Positions 11,967 to 26,025 of a stretch of DNA of 64,000 bases are shown one piece after another (within the stretch, counting starts at the first letter, position 1; each line of letters begins with the position of its first letter). The DNA comes from Lethocerus indicus. Its lineage: Eukaryota; Arthropoda; Insecta; Hemiptera; Belostomatidae. The DNA lies in contig JACDQD010000004.1 in assembly GCA_019843655.1 (NCBI GenBank), forward strand, positions 15,252,001 to 15,316,000, in the 5' to 3' direction. The notes below the pieces were generated by a model. The model was not told the origin of the DNA, did no database searches, and was given only the letters and a program-made list of their open reading frames with translations. The translations under genes were made by a program, and so were the position numbers.

Positions 11967-14810
11967 TTAAGCCTTGGCAGGGATTGGCATACAAGGAGGT
12001 TCTTTCTTGTATATACCAGTGAGAAGCTTTCTAATTTCAGCAATTGCCAAAGCTGGATTCAAACCCTGAAAAGAAGAATATGTATATAATGAATGACATA
12101 CTCAACAGAAACTATACAGAGCTATCCATTTTATAGATTTTCTGTAATTAAAATTAACAAAGTAGTTAATAAAAGTGAACATGTGAAAACATTCTAAGAT
12201 GAAGGAAGGATCAATACCAATCACAGCAATTTGATAATGATAATTATGAATATTAATACTCATAAGAATATTCAATTGTTATCTTACTTTTGGGCATGTT
12301 TTAGTACAGTTAAGAATACTGTGGCATCTAAAAACAGAAAATGGGTCTTTCAGTTTTGACAGCCTCTCTTCAGCAAAATCATCCCTGGAGTCAATGATCC
12401 ATCTGTAAGCTTGCATTAGAACAGCAGGTCCAAGGTACTTGTCACCATTCCACCAATAGGAAGGACATGATGTACTGCAGCAAGCACACAAAATGCACTC
12501 ATACAGACCATCCTACAAGCAAAATTAAAAACATTTACGGAAATCACAAAACAAATATGGTATTTGAAAGAATATTACCACTTTCAGTAACTTCCTAATT
12601 TTTGATATTATAACTTTTAGGTATTTTTGATTTTTTTGAATTATGGGGCACAGCATGAAAACATTATGCAGTTATGAGTTACACAGCATTTTTTGTTTTT
12701 GTTAAATATGAATAATTTAAATAAAACAGCAATAACCACATACAAATTACTCAAATACAAATATACTGTACTACACCCTTGGAACATATTACAGAACTAT
12801 AATTATGAAATATTATCTCAAATTGATGTTTGTTTAATGGTTGACCTTAATAAAATATTGAAATAGTAAAACTAAATTCATATGCTTATATCCAGGTCAA
12901 CTTTCTATTATTATATCAAATACTGAATTAATGTGCATAGTACCCTGCTAAAATTCGTTTTGATTATAATACTTTACAATAAATATTTATTAATACAAAA
13001 ATGTATTTGCTTTAAAGGCATAAATAAAAGTTCTAATAATACAACAAATATGAAATATAAAATAAATTAAATTATTAAATATAATATTAAGATTTAAATA
13101 TGAATAATAAATGTATTTCAAGAAAGTAAAATAAAACAACTCAAACAAATAAAGATCAAAAAGAATAGTTTAATATGGCTAAGCAAAATTAATGGATTCA
13201 TAAGAGATAAGAAATTTCTCAACAGTTTCTTTTTTATTACTTACTGCATTCGATAACAATTTAATGATATGCACATGAAACTCTTTCCTGTACTATGACT
13301 AATCTACTTTAATTAAACATTTTAATTTTTTTTCATCACTCAATTATTCTTCATTACATAAAAATGTAGTGTTAATAGCACCAGTTTATATCAACAAATC
13401 ATTCCTTTTGTTCATTTTATTATAACTGTGCAGGCATAGATCATATTACAGGGTTCCAGGTGTTATTATTTTTGCATTTAATAAAAACAGATTTAAATAA
13501 TGAATTCCAAAAATTAATTAAATGTGAGCAAATAATTCCTCAGGAAAAATTATGCTACTTTAACTGAATAGATTTTAACAATCTGAACCAGGAAACATTT
13601 TTTTGTTAGTTTTGAATGTTGTATATATGTAGATCATTATCATCAATAGTAAATATAATTTAACTAACCTTTTCTAAACATTAATTGACTACATTTTTAT
13701 TTAATTTTCATAATCTAAAAATATAAATGTCTAAAATATTTAATAATTTGTTAACTCACAAGTTTCTTCCTGTCTTCAATTGATTGAATGTTTTGTTCAG
13801 TGCCGGGAACTTTATCTTCTTTCTTTTGCAAGTAAGGCTGTATAGAGCCGTACTGTGCATAAAACTGGCTCATATCAGGTACTAGGTCCTTAACAACATA
13901 CATATGTGGCAAAGGGTATATTTTTGTTGCTTTAGAAGTATCGGTATCAATTTTGCTGAAATAAATAATAACATTTTACAAAATTACATATCTATATGCG
14001 TGAATTATATTAAATGTAATTGATAGTCAAAATCAATGTATTAAATGAAATTAATAACCTGATACAGGCTAGCGTATTAGTTCCTGCAATGTTCATAGAG
14101 CATGATCCACAAATACCTTCTCGACAAGATCTTCTGAATGTCAATGTAGGGTCTATTTCATTTTTTATTTTAATCAATGCATCAAGAACCATGGGACCAC
14201 ATCTATAACAAATATTTATATAAGTAAAAGAAAAATGTTGAGAAATAAATGCATTTAATCACAAAAGTTCTCCTAAAACTCACGTATTCAAATCTACACA
14301 GTATTCTTGCAAACTTGGTTTTTCCTGTGGTTTTTCGGGGTTCCATCTGTAAATAGAAAATTTCTTCAGGCGTTCGGATTTTGCCTGAGCAGCTACGACA
14401 GCAGTTGTATGTACGTTTCTTATCTATATCATCAATAAAAGAATTAAAAAACAGATATTAAGAATTGAAAAATTTGTTCTATACAAACAGATGATGCAAT
14501 AGAAAATTATAGATTTAAGAATCATTCAAAAATAATTTTCTTCAAACAAAATAAATTGGCGTTCTTTTCGAAGTAAAAGTGTAGAAATACGGTCGGGTAA
14601 TAAAAGCAAGAAAAAATCTCCCAGAAGGTGAAGACATCTGCAGTACTATTATAGCACAAACTTACATATTCCTCTTCAAATGATTACCACAATAAAAAAC
14701 GTTATTCCATAATTCTTAAAATAGCAAAATATTGCAAAATTACTTCATATTACCTGGGGGAAACCAAATTTACCTATCCTGCAAAACAAAAGTTCACCGA
14801 CAGTAGCCAT
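11967..14810 (-). CDS. SDHB: Succinate dehydrogenase iron-sulfur subunit, mitochondrial
   Basis: Subunit B of respiratory complex II. It passes electrons from the FAD of SdhA through three Fe-S clusters to ubiquinone at the matrix face of the inner membrane. Six exons (minus): 14754-14810, 14284-14423, 14059-14202, 13760-13955, 12288-12512, 11967-12065, all phase-consistent. They give 286 aa, the usual length. The start ATG at 14808-14810 opens an Arg-containing, acid-poor targeting presequence (about residues 1-35). The 2Fe-2S ligands lie in [14 protein letters not shown] (Cys92, 97, 100) plus Cys112. The second domain has [16 protein letters not shown] (Cys185, 188, 191, 195) and [13 protein letters not shown] (Cys242, 248, 252), the ligands for the 4Fe-4S and 3Fe-4S clusters. 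The Trp pair and His243 fit the quinone site. The largest intron (12513-13759) is plain AT-rich DNA. The gene is head to head with DDHD1. No damage is seen. Confidence 0.97.
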
Positions 14811-15437
14811 GTTGAACAGAAGAGTGCGTTCTAAAAAGTTGAAGTCCCTTTTAACATACACAGTTATTGCACTTATAATATAGCTGTTAAATTAAGTGCC
14901 CAAAGAAAATTCTCTAATCAAATATTTTCATCATTCATTCAAAAATTTATCTTACCATTAAATTAATTTGAAATGTGATAATTTATTAAAGTACCGGTAC
15001 AGAAAATTACACTGTTAAAAAATCTTCCACCGAATTACAATTGCATTTTTAAAAAATTATACTTTATAATTAAGTGTAAAGACACTAATAGAATATATTT
15101 AAAAGGTAATATGACTAAGTATATATATTATTTAACTCAGGCATGCCAATGCTAATTGAATCGGGTCTATTTCTAATCTGTACAGCTTATTGCTGACAGT
15201 GTTCGCCGTTAGAGGCTTAGTTATTTTGGGACTCTTACTTTGTTGTATTATAGTACTTATTCCTTTGTTTTTTTGGCTTCTCGATCTCATGACCGTTTAA
15301 TAAAAAAAAATTATAAAGTAACGTTCTGCCTTTACATTGTCTTGATGTCCTAGCGGTTTTTTAAATGTGCTTATTAAGTTTTGAATTTATTCCGGTTCAA
15401 ACTTTGCATACACCTTAAAAGTGATGTAATTGCAAAT
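14811..15437. promoter_or_regulatory. Shared upstream region of SDHB and DDHD1 (candidate bidirectional promoter)
   Basis: These 627 bases separate the two divergent start codons and contain no ORF of note. They must include both 5' UTRs and probably both promoters. No clear TATA box with correct initiator spacing was seen for either gene, which is common for housekeeping promoters. Confidence 0.5.
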
Positions 15438-18400
15438 ATGTTCGGTTCGAGCAATGACAATAAGAACTTTTCACTCGCCAACATCATCGAAGAACAACTT
15501 AGTAACATCTCATTAGGTGGTAACAATTTAAATTTAGAAAATGACAATAACGATTTAAGTTTGGACGTTTCAGAAAGCCAGAATTTTGTAAGTGCCTCTA
15601 CGAAACCCATATTGTCTGATGCGCTCAAGTCAAGTACGAATGATATAGACAGGGTTATAGGGAGTTTATGCTGTGCAGAAGTCAGGTGGTTTTATAAAAA
15701 TTCAACTAAAACATGGATAGAATTTGGAGGCTACGATACACTACAGTTGGAGACAGCCTTTTCAAAGTTGCCGCTCGAATCACAAGTATGTTGCAGTCAT
15801 AAGAGTCAACCGAAAAGCCCTACTTTGAGTGCTTTTAAGCAGACAGTTGAGGATAGACGAGAAAATTCTGCTGCATCACCTCAGATATTAGTTAGAGGAG
15901 GGTTGTATGAAGTAGACTTGTTGTCTCGTACTGGCTCTTCTATTTACTGGCCTGGTAATTCCATTATTTTATTATTTCTTTTTACAATTTATAGTACTAA
16001 ACTTAAATTTGTTCTTGGGATAATTGTGTGTTATTTTATCCAGATTTATTAATATTAACGTTGACTGGACATAACAATTGAAAGCTTAAAAGGCTTCTAA
16101 TATAATGATAATATTACAAGTAGTATAATATTTAGATGACAAAATATTTGTTGAGAAGGTTTTTAAGTTCCATGGGAAGAACCACTTTTATATATAGGAT
16201 TAAATGAATTAAAAGTAAAACTAGTTAGGTCAATTTAGAGACCCACTCTTTATTCCTTATAAGTTTTTATATGCAACAATGTTATTTTAATGGAAAAGGT
16301 ATACAAGTGGATTACAATTTGTTTATCAGGCGAGGATTTTATTGTAACAAGGGGAACATGGTTTTATGAAGCGACATGGCAACCTTTGGAAGAAGAGCAG
16401 GCAAGCACTTTAGAAAAAACACATCTTTCATTGTTTCAAGGGAAAAAATCCTCAGAGTATTTGCTTGATTCTCAAGCAAAAGGTAAAAACTATTTATAGC
16501 AATAACATATATTATTATATATGACTTGATGGAGAGAACTATTATTACCATTCTGAGACCATCGGGTTCATAATGGTATTGCTGAAAAGTACTTACTAGG
16601 AATATTAAGTTTCTGTTATTTATAATTAAGTAATCACGTCACCATAACATTTTCTGTACAGTTCTTCATAGTGAGGTGTTTCCTGATTTTCATGTCGACT
16701 GGTATTCTCCAGATGAAGTGTATCAATACAGTCAAGCCACCCCTTCAAAAATTGTCAGAACATTCACTCAAAAACTAGGAGGTTATTTCCAAAAGTGTAA
16801 GTAAAACTATGGAAATATAAATAGTTAAATTTTACACTCTTTAGACAATAATACAAAATAAAAACACCAGAATAAATCAACTTCATATTTTTAGAAATAA
16901 TGTGTGTGAAAATATTAACTTATAGAATTAATTATAGAATTGATACCTGAGGAGATTAATTAATTTTAAATTGTACTCGTGTAAATACATTTATTGCTGT
17001 TTTGTTGATATTAATTAAAAATTGAAAAATATCCTTCGAGACAATTAATGAAAAATAATTTGTTATCTTAAACATGGTTAATGCATGAAAAATAATTCAA
17101 ATTAAACTTGCATTTTGATTATTTTTTTATTCTTTTTTCTGTTTTTATATACTTCACACATGCACAGGACTAATGATGTTGTAGTGTTATTTTTCCAACT
17201 CATAGGATTATAAAAGATCAAATGCTTGAATTTGTTTTGATTTTTATACAGCTACTGGTTCAAGGTTATTGAGAGGATATAAAGAATTGGCAACAGATAT
17301 TGACAAGCCTCAGGATATATCTCATCTTGTGTTTGTTGTACATGGCATTGGCCAAAAGATGAACATAGGAGCTCAGATATTTAGGAATACGTCATTGTAA
17401 GTTATTTTGTTTACTTTTCTTTTAATATTTTTATGATTTTTAGAGTTTGTATTTACTAATATATCTGTTTTCTTTCTATAGTATCCGTGAAAAAGTGTCT
17501 GTTTTGAAGGAGAAATACTTTCCTGGAAGCTCCCAGAGAGTGGAATTTTTTCCTGTAGAATGGCGCAGTAATCTTACTTTAGATGGAGGTATTATCTCCC
17601 CCCGCACACATACACACACTAAATACTTATTCATTTTGAGCCTTTTAGTATTCACTGATTGAAATTGTGCTAAATGCTTCATATATTATTTATTTTTTGT
17701 TCAATGTATTATTATTTTATATCGAATGGTAATTCAAACAGTAAGGGTTGGTTAATGGTGTTTAAAAAAAGTAACTTCTATACATGTTATTACATCAAAA
17801 TATTTCATCAAATATGTTCATGAAACTTTTTTTTAATATACTCCTATCAAAAGGACAATTTCAGCATTGAAGAATACTATAGAGATAGTATTCTTCATAA
17901 AGTGATAAAAATCTGCTTAGCAAATAATACATTGTTACAATACCACAACAATTTTCACCTGTAGACAAAGTGAAAATCAATTAGCTCAAGGTCAGGTTGT
18001 AAGACTTTGGATTAGTTCTTATCTGAATTACCTGACACTGCAATTATAATACATTTATACTCTGTACATTTTATAACAAAACAGGTTGAACCTATAGTTT
18101 TATTTGTTCTAACCAGAATAAAAATAATGAAATTATTTAGCCTGCTCATACATTCAGACTGTTCAGATAGCTGTTAAATGCAAGTTTAATTTTATAGCAA
18201 GGCAGTTAAATTTTATTAAAATCTATTTTCTAAATGTTTTTTAAATTGTTTTTATTTGATTTTTATGTACCGCAAATAATTGAGAATTACAATTTCTTTG
18301 TTGTCCATATTCAAATTACCTGTCATAACTACTTTGTGATACAGGTACAGTGGATGCTATCACTCCCCTCCATGTGAAGATGTTAAGACAGGTGTTAAAC

Positions 18401-21204
18401 ACTTCTGCAATGGACATAATGTATTATACAAGTCCAATTTATTGTTCAGAGATACAGGAAGGGTTGTGCACAGAAATGAACAGACTATACAGATTGTTCA
18501 CAGAGAGAAATTGTACACAAAACACACCAAAAGTATCTGTAATTGCTCATTCTTTAGGAGCTGTCATCGTATACGATATTGTCACTGGGTGGCTACCAAT
18601 GGTTTGTATAAACATTATTACTTGTAATCAGGTTAAGTGATATTATTTAATTACTTAACAAACAAAACTAATTATAAAAGTTTTTTTATATTATGTATGT
18701 AATACATAATGTACATATTTTCATATATAAATATAGGTGTATATTTATTTTTTAGACTTGTATGAGTGATGGAGTTTTGGTACCTGGAAAATCAAGGCTG
18801 AATTTTGATGTGAGTTTTAAAATGAAAAATTGCACAATTAATATATTCTGGATACATTACAAATAAATATCCATGCACTGGTTTATAAATTATTCAAGAA
18901 AGCAAAAAACCTTTTGAAATTATATGAGAAGTAAAATTTTTTTTTTTGTTCGCTTTGAATTATTAAACATGAATTTTATCATAAAAATAAATGTATGTCA
19001 TATATTATATGCATGTTATGAGTGACCAATCAAGAAACTTTTAAGAGCATGCAATATTTTGTATGTTGACACAGTTGGATAATTTCTTTTGTCTTGGCTC
19101 ACCACTGTCTGTATTTCTTGCTGTGAGGGTACCCAGAGGTCAGCATGGCTACCATTTGTTTCCTCCATCACTCTGTAATAGGCTGTATAACATCTACCAC
19201 CTCACAGACCCTGTGGCATATAGGTATTATCATTGCAGCAGTATCCAAGTATTTATTATTCCAATGTGTAATATGGACAATAATACAATAGTTATGAAAA
19301 TCTAACTGTTAAAATTAGGATAAAAACAATACAGCCATTTAGAAGAAATCGGTACAATAATTATTGTAGTTTCCTTCTTATACTGTACAATTTTCTTCTT
19401 GATTGTTGTTTGTCTGCATCTTGATTTCTTCTCCTTGTAAATGCACCAGCTGATTTATTGAAGTTGTGCCCTCAGTTTTCAGAAAATCAAGATGTACCAT
19501 CCTGTTCCACTGATCTATTTCTTGCTTATTTATTTCTCAATATTCAAGAGAACTTCAATTTGAAAATATCAACATATGGGTGACATCTTTAGTTCTACTG
19601 TAAATTTTCATATGAGTTTCCAATTGCACAAGAAAAATATATCGAATAACCTTTAAAAAATATTCGCCATTTGTTTGGTTTATAACACCAGTTCCAGAAC
19701 TTTATTTTCTGTGTTTATATTGCATACACAGGTTCTGTAGTATATTTTATTTTCTATACTGTCCATTTGATTTAAAGGTTGGAACCGCTAATAGTTAAAG
19801 ACTACGCTAGGATCTCACCAATCGTGATACACCCATATAACGCAGTCCGTCCTATACCATATAGTGAGATGCCTCTGGAACCATTGGAAATGGAACAATC
19901 ATCTGGGTTTACTGGCACTAGTAGTTGTAGTAACAGTCAACAACAGGTCGCTGCATCTCAAACATGCATACAACCGAATCCAGCATCATCTTGTCCACCA
20001 GCATCGAAGAATGTGTCAGAACTTACCGAACATCCGTCCTCTACCTCTTCAGTTTCACCAACAGATACTCCCAACAGAGGTGATAGTTTATTTTCACTCA
20101 TTAATGTATAATAGTTTATTTACTAGTCTGTACGGGAATATTGTACCTTTGACAAGAGATAGACTTTAAGCTAATTCTGTGTATTTATTTTTTACAATTG
20201 TCTGCAAATTATGAGAATATAAGTCATAATAATATGAGGCACTACATACATATGAAAGTAGTACCATATATGTGAATAGTTGAACACATTTTTGGGAGTT
20301 ATTCTGCTATACTGAATTCTTAGCTTAAGTTATTTCTATACTCTTGCTGATTTGGTCTAGTGATGGACCAGTTTTCTTCTTCACCATTATTATATAGTTT
20401 CAAATCAATATTATTATAACAGTAATAACTTACTTACGCTTATTTGTTGTTGATGTAACTTCAGTGGGACAATCTAGTCTATTACAAATGTACAAGCATA
20501 TATTGTTTGTAGCCATGGTTTGGGATACCCATTTGTGTTGTAGCATATATTTTTATAAATTAAAAAGAATTAGTAATGTATTTTCTATGATTTTGTTGTC
20601 TAAGAACGTGGTTGGAGCATATGGAATTTGGTACGTGGTACACCAACAAACCCTAAATGTACAGATTTAAATAGTTCACCCCATCATATCGATTCACCCA
20701 CACAAGGTAATAAATCTTCAATCAACAATTTTAATTAATGACAGATTTATTTAAATTAAGTTTATCATGAAGCTTTTTGAGTGCCTTTTGATCTCATTCT
20801 CGATTGTGAATATATTCATTAATTTATGTGTCCTATTCAGAAATACTGAGGTATTCTATTTTAGGATACCTGTTTAGTGGTCTGCGAGGGGTTGGAATAC
20901 CATAGATTTCTTGTTTTGATATAATATTAAATGTGTAGGACTGGAACACAGATTGGACTACGTATTGACAAGTGGAGCAGTGGGTCCCCTTGTCGTCAGA
21001 TCAGTTTTGATCAGTCACACGGCCTACTGGAGCAACTATGATGTGGCTTTTTTTGTACTCACTAGGATATTTCCAGAACTGGAGTTGGCGACCGGTGCAA
21101 CAGCCTACTCTGCTACATCTGTGTCATCGCCATCACTCTCATCATCTTCCCCTTCTTCCTTGGAAACAAATGACACTTCATCACTATCTACACAATACAA
21201 GTAA
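15438..21204 (+). CDS. DDHD1: DDHD1-type phosphatidic-acid-preferring phospholipase A1
   Basis: Intracellular PA-PLA1 family lipase that removes the sn-1 acyl chain, with phosphatidic acid as preferred substrate. Eleven exons: 15438-15954, 16330-16482, 16662-16796, 17252-17396, 17482-17588, 18345-18601, 18756-18809, 19075-19223, 19778-20079, 20605-20706, 20939-21204; 728 aa. The first ATG of the frame is 15438; the frame is open further upstream but without ATG. Visible parts: a WWE-like segment (VRWFYKNSTKTWIEFGGY) in exon 1; a VVHGIGQ oxyanion-type motif in exon 4; the lipase GXSXG-type elbow VIAHSLGAV with nucleophile Ser422; then the DDHD domain with candidate D, D, H, D residues at 501 (TDPVAYR), 647 (RLDY), 667 and 675 (SHTAYWSNYD). 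A Ser/Thr-rich insert (exons 9-10) splits the DDHD domain, as in animal DDHD1. The closest reading is DDHD1 rather than DDHD2 or SEC23IP, from the SAMDIMYYTSP and VEFFPVEWRS segments. Confidence 0.95.
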
Positions 21205-21528
21205 GTCACACCACCGCAGCCCAGTACTTCTGAGATACAGGTCTCCTTTTACCCGATCATTGTTCTTCCTCTTTGGAATCCTTAGGGAAGTTATTTCAAT
21301 AGTGCTTTATATGTTGTTTAGGCAATGATTTAAAGAGAATCTCAGAAAATAGTTCTGAAGTAGCCAGATAGTGTGTATTTAATTTATACATGTGATACAT
21401 GGCTGATGACAAATTTCTTTTGTATACCTTAATTATACCCCAGATTTTAGCCATGACTCCAGTGTACCCTCTAGCCCGTATAAATGTATTGTAGAGATAA
21501 TTGAAACTCCTTTTTATTATTTTCTAGC

Positions 21529-21534
21529 AATAAA
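21529..21534 (+). terminator. Candidate DDHD1 polyadenylation signal (AATAAA)
   Basis: The first canonical AATAAA I found on the plus strand after the DDHD1 stop, about 325 bases downstream. The cleavage site was not determined. Confidence 0.4.
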
Positions 21535-24500
21535 TATTGTTTTTGCATGGTCTGAACTTTCGTTTAATTCTGGGAAATGTCATAATTTATGAAAGGTCAC
21601 AGAGGTGTGTGGTATTTGGAACATACCTTAACAATAATGATAAGAATGAATTATAATGACAAAGTACATACATATAACTGAAAGTAAATGTTATTTTTAC
21701 AAAATTGATGTTTCTGTAAATAGGTGGGCAAGAATTATGCCTATTAATTTTTTTCAATGTTTATTCATTAAAAGATGAAAATTGAAAATTAATAATGATA
21801 TATTTTATTAGCGCATTAATGTTTTATTAATTAATTTTTCTAACATTAATTTTGTTTCTATTCTTTTTAAACTGGTTTGATATTTCATACCACAATTGCA
21901 TAATTAGTTTTATAAAATGCTCAGTAGTCAACCAGTTGTTCTTGGCATTGAATGAGATGGTTCTTGCTGATTGAATTCTCATTAATTCACATTGCACTGC
22001 CACAAATTTAAGAGTGTTACATATCAGTGATGAATTAAAACACATCCTTGCACTTTTGCACCACACGAATGTGTGAGTGATATATTAAAATTTAACATCT
22101 TAACACCAAGTCATTGCAGTTTAATTACACTCCTATTGGGTAGTAATCTTTTTAACAGTTGAAAACATTTTGTTAAAACTATATTTAATCTATACAAGGG
22201 GGGTTCCCACATGTCATATTGAATTGGTTTTCTGTAGAATAATTAAAATCATATGGCTCTATATTTTGTCTTCTTGACATAAAATTTGTGTGATATTAAA
22301 TTAAGCAGAAGTAGTACTCTTATGAATTAATACAAACAATAGTTGTAAAGAACCTAATACATTTGTCTTGCTCTAAATTTAATATTGATGACAGACAAAG
22401 GTTAGATTTGTGCAAAAGCTATTAGACATTTTTAATAACAGGAGCATTTATTTAAAAAATAATATTTCAATATGCACGCAGAACAAAGTGTGTTTCTGTA
22501 TTTTTCACTGCTTTGTACTAATTCAAATTGACTAACTATAAACAAGTCTAATTAAAACTGCCTATTCTTCTGAAATTCATTTCTCTCTATTGTTATTGCC
22601 TGTATGATAATGTCATGCATGAATGACAATGTGTGACATAAGTTGTGTTTCTGTAAATATCATAAAATTCTTGTATTTAAAACAAAATAATTTTGTTGTT
22701 AGTGCGATTGATATTAATTACTAACATGTCTAAGGCAGTTTACATTTTTCATAATTTTATTTTAATGTTATACCATCATAAGTTTGACTTTGTTAGTGAT
22801 TTGGTTGCAACTGTTATTCAGTAGTTTAACATTGGATGTGAACCCAATAAATTAGTATAACTGTATTGAGAGGTTTGAACCATTACTTGCACAATATAAA
22901 TTGTAAGCAGGATATATCAAAAACATTTATATGAGTTATAAGATTTACACATCCCTAATTCTTCACTCCTTATATCAAATACATTAAATCTCAGTTCTGT
23001 GAATGAGTTTGTGCATTAGTTTGTTAAGCACATACTCTTATGCATCTTAATGCATTCTCATGTTACTTATTATTAAAATGTGATGTGATTTATCAAGTAA
23101 GTGGTAAATATATTAATAGAAATAATGACAGATTATGGAATGATGATTGGATTTCCTCATTCTTATTTTTAAAATTTGATGATTTTTAATATTTTCCACT
23201 CTTTATACAAGATAAATCATATATTTTTTTAAAGTGTTGAATTTTGGTTGGTATTTTGATAATTGATACAGTAAACGCAAATTAGTGAAATAAGGAAGAC
23301 ATAACCCACCTATTTTGGAAACAAAAATTCCTAGTCGTAATGTATGAAAAAACACCACAGGCATGTGTCAGAAAGAAAGAAATTTGCTCATTACTTGTTT
23401 AAGAAAAATTAGAAAAAGATACATATATATACACACACACACATTTCATTTTCTGTTTATCTGACCTGTTGAAAATGTTGAAAACGTTAATCAACAGGAA
23501 ACAGTGTCAGTTTCTATTCTAAAAATGTTAAAAGAACTTCACAAAGGTATATTTATTTGATAACATTTTTGATTTGCTAAGAGGTTACGTTAAAGAGAAA
23601 AATAAGGGGTATTAAATTGTAATAGAAATATTGTATTTAGCAGGTCCCTATTATGAGCCACAATTCATTCTAAGATATGGATGTTAATGATTCATTTCCT
23701 GTATGATGTGACTCTGCTGTTATTAAAACTTTAATTTTATTTGAAGTTCCTTATTTCAGTATTAATTCAATGATGATCATAAGACATAATAAGAAAAATG
23801 ATTATTTATTTATGCAAGATGGTATGAAATATACTTAGGTTCTAAAATAAACCCAAATAATTAATGTTTTGTATTATAAAAGAAATTAGAAATTTGTTAC
23901 TGTACTGAAGAACTTTAGTTAACCTTGTCCTTCTAAATAATATCTTGTGTCTTTCATGAACCTAATATTCATGATTGTTATTAACTATAATGAATGAAAA
24001 TCACTCTTATTCAGTGTTTTTGTACTTTAAAAGAATTATATTATTCTTGAATATTATTGCTAAACAGTGTGATCTAGTACAGACATTTCTTATCTATTGT
24101 CCATTATTATATATTTGATATAGTCATTTTGGCTCTCATCATTAAGTGAATAATTTGAAAAGTGTTTAAATTATTAATATTACTCTATCATTGTTATTGT
24201 TATTATAACAATAAAATATCAAAAACCATTATTTATATAATTAAAATATATGTACAATCACTGAGTCAAAACAGTGTCATGACACAGTTTATAACTACCA
24301 GAGAGCATAAATTGTATATTTTTGTGATAAAGAAATATTAGGGAACATTTAAGACTCAGGTTTATGGTCTAATTCATGAACATTATTATTTTACGTATAT
24401 GTAATTATTTTTGCTTATTTTATTATTATAGTTATACGAAATGATGTTCACATGCAATTACATTCACACTACTAATTGTACTAATCTACACCTCACATAT

Positions 24501-24988
24501 AGATACATTACATAATAATGAGTTACTGGGAAAATCATTGTAATTAAAAAAAAAATAAACTGCTCAAAATTTTCTTATAGAAAGGAGAGTTGACAATTTG
24601 ATACAAATCATATTTCATTGTAAATATACAAATTTGACTACAAACCCATTTAGTGTTCTCAACTAATTGTCTACATTTGAGGTTACATATGCAAGCCTTC
24701 AAGATGGCTTAAATATATTTTGTTTTCATGTAGTTATTACAAGTAGTTCTAGAATCAAGTAAACCTGGCAAAAAACAGTCAGGTATTGCTTTGAGTATTA
24801 TTCTGTCCAGCTGGAGTGTGATGATTGGATGAAAATACTAGTGAGTGGTACAAAAGCATTTGTGGAAACAATCCACTCAGTTAAGAGTCTTATCACTAGT
24901 TTTAACCGAAACCATGAAACCAGAATTTCCTAATTATAATATTGTAAAGATCATGAGCCTGACTGTCAGTAATTGTTCCTCAAAACAC

Positions 24989-24991
<3 letters not shown>

Positions 24992-25037
<46 letters not shown>
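24992..25037. repeat. (TA)n microsatellite
   Basis: About 23 uninterrupted TA units in intergenic DNA downstream of DDHD1. Confidence 0.97.
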
Positions 25038-25040
<3 letters not shown>

Positions 25041-25946
25041 AGTATAGCAAAGAAATAGGAGAATATTGTTTTTATATTAGGTATAAAAATATATTGAGGG
25101 GTAAGTAAAATGTTATGTCCCTGTAATAACCGATAAAAAAATGTATGTTGTATACTGTAGTTATTGTTACAAAGTGTGCCAATATAATACACAGAAATAT
25201 GTATATTTTAAATCATTTGCAAAGAAATTAATGTGATGTCTCCTGTATTTATTACATTGTTTCAGTTCAAGCTATCTATTTGTACACACCTACATTTAAA
25301 TAAATATACATTTCTGCAACACCAACAATACTCAAACAATAATAGTTCACTATTTGTGATACATGTAAGTACTGATTTTGTTTTTTTTCATAATTTAGAC
25401 TGAGCTATTATTCATTTGTAATGAAATAAGAACAATGGAATGACAACATTCTTTTAACTTGCTATTTTTGATTATGCCATAGTTATTGCCCTTCTTCTAG
25501 GGATCATGCCTTTTATGTCATTTTTTCAATTTATGTTATACTCTTCATAAAAGTACACACTGTGATAATTGCCAAAAGATAATATATAAATAAAATTTAA
25601 TTAGTAAATTAGAGAAGTACTGCAAATGTAATGATGTTCATCTGATACACTGGATGTTTTTACCAAACTGTATAGTTTTAAAAATGAATTAAATAAAGTA
25701 TGTCGATCTGTGTGTATATGTATATATCTATATTCCTTAAATTTGTCAAAGTTTCTCCATAAACTCATACATTTCAAAATAACTATACTAAGAAATTGGA
25801 GGGTGAAGCTCAGCTTCTTATACCAAATTTTAATTATGTTCAATTATAATTGTTTTCTGAATTATTAGTAGAACTGAAAGATTTTTTTCTCTGGATGAGG
25901 AAATTACATATAATTCTAAATCGCAATAATGTTGATAATTGAATCC

Positions 25947-25952
25947 TTTATT
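25947..25952 (-). terminator. Candidate CtIP polyadenylation signal (AATAAA on the minus strand)
   Basis: TTTATT on the plus strand, about 75 bases beyond the CtIP stop codon, reads AATAAA in the sense of the gene. Confidence 0.4.
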
Positions 25953-26025
25953 TTATTTTTAACAAATAGAAATTTATAAATAAAATATTATATTGATAAA
26001 CAACAAAGGAATGATTAATCTATAT

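Larger units (their letters stand above)
21205..26025. other. Gene-free intergenic stretch between convergent DDHD1 and CtIP
   Basis: This holds the DDHD1 3' UTR at the left, the CtIP 3' UTR at the right, a TA array at 24992-25037 and otherwise AT-rich DNA with only short low-complexity ORFs. I see no further gene. Confidence 0.6.

Noticed and set aside
15381..15437. Upstream start of DDHD1 at 15381
   Set aside because: The codon there is TTG. The first ATG in frame is 15438.
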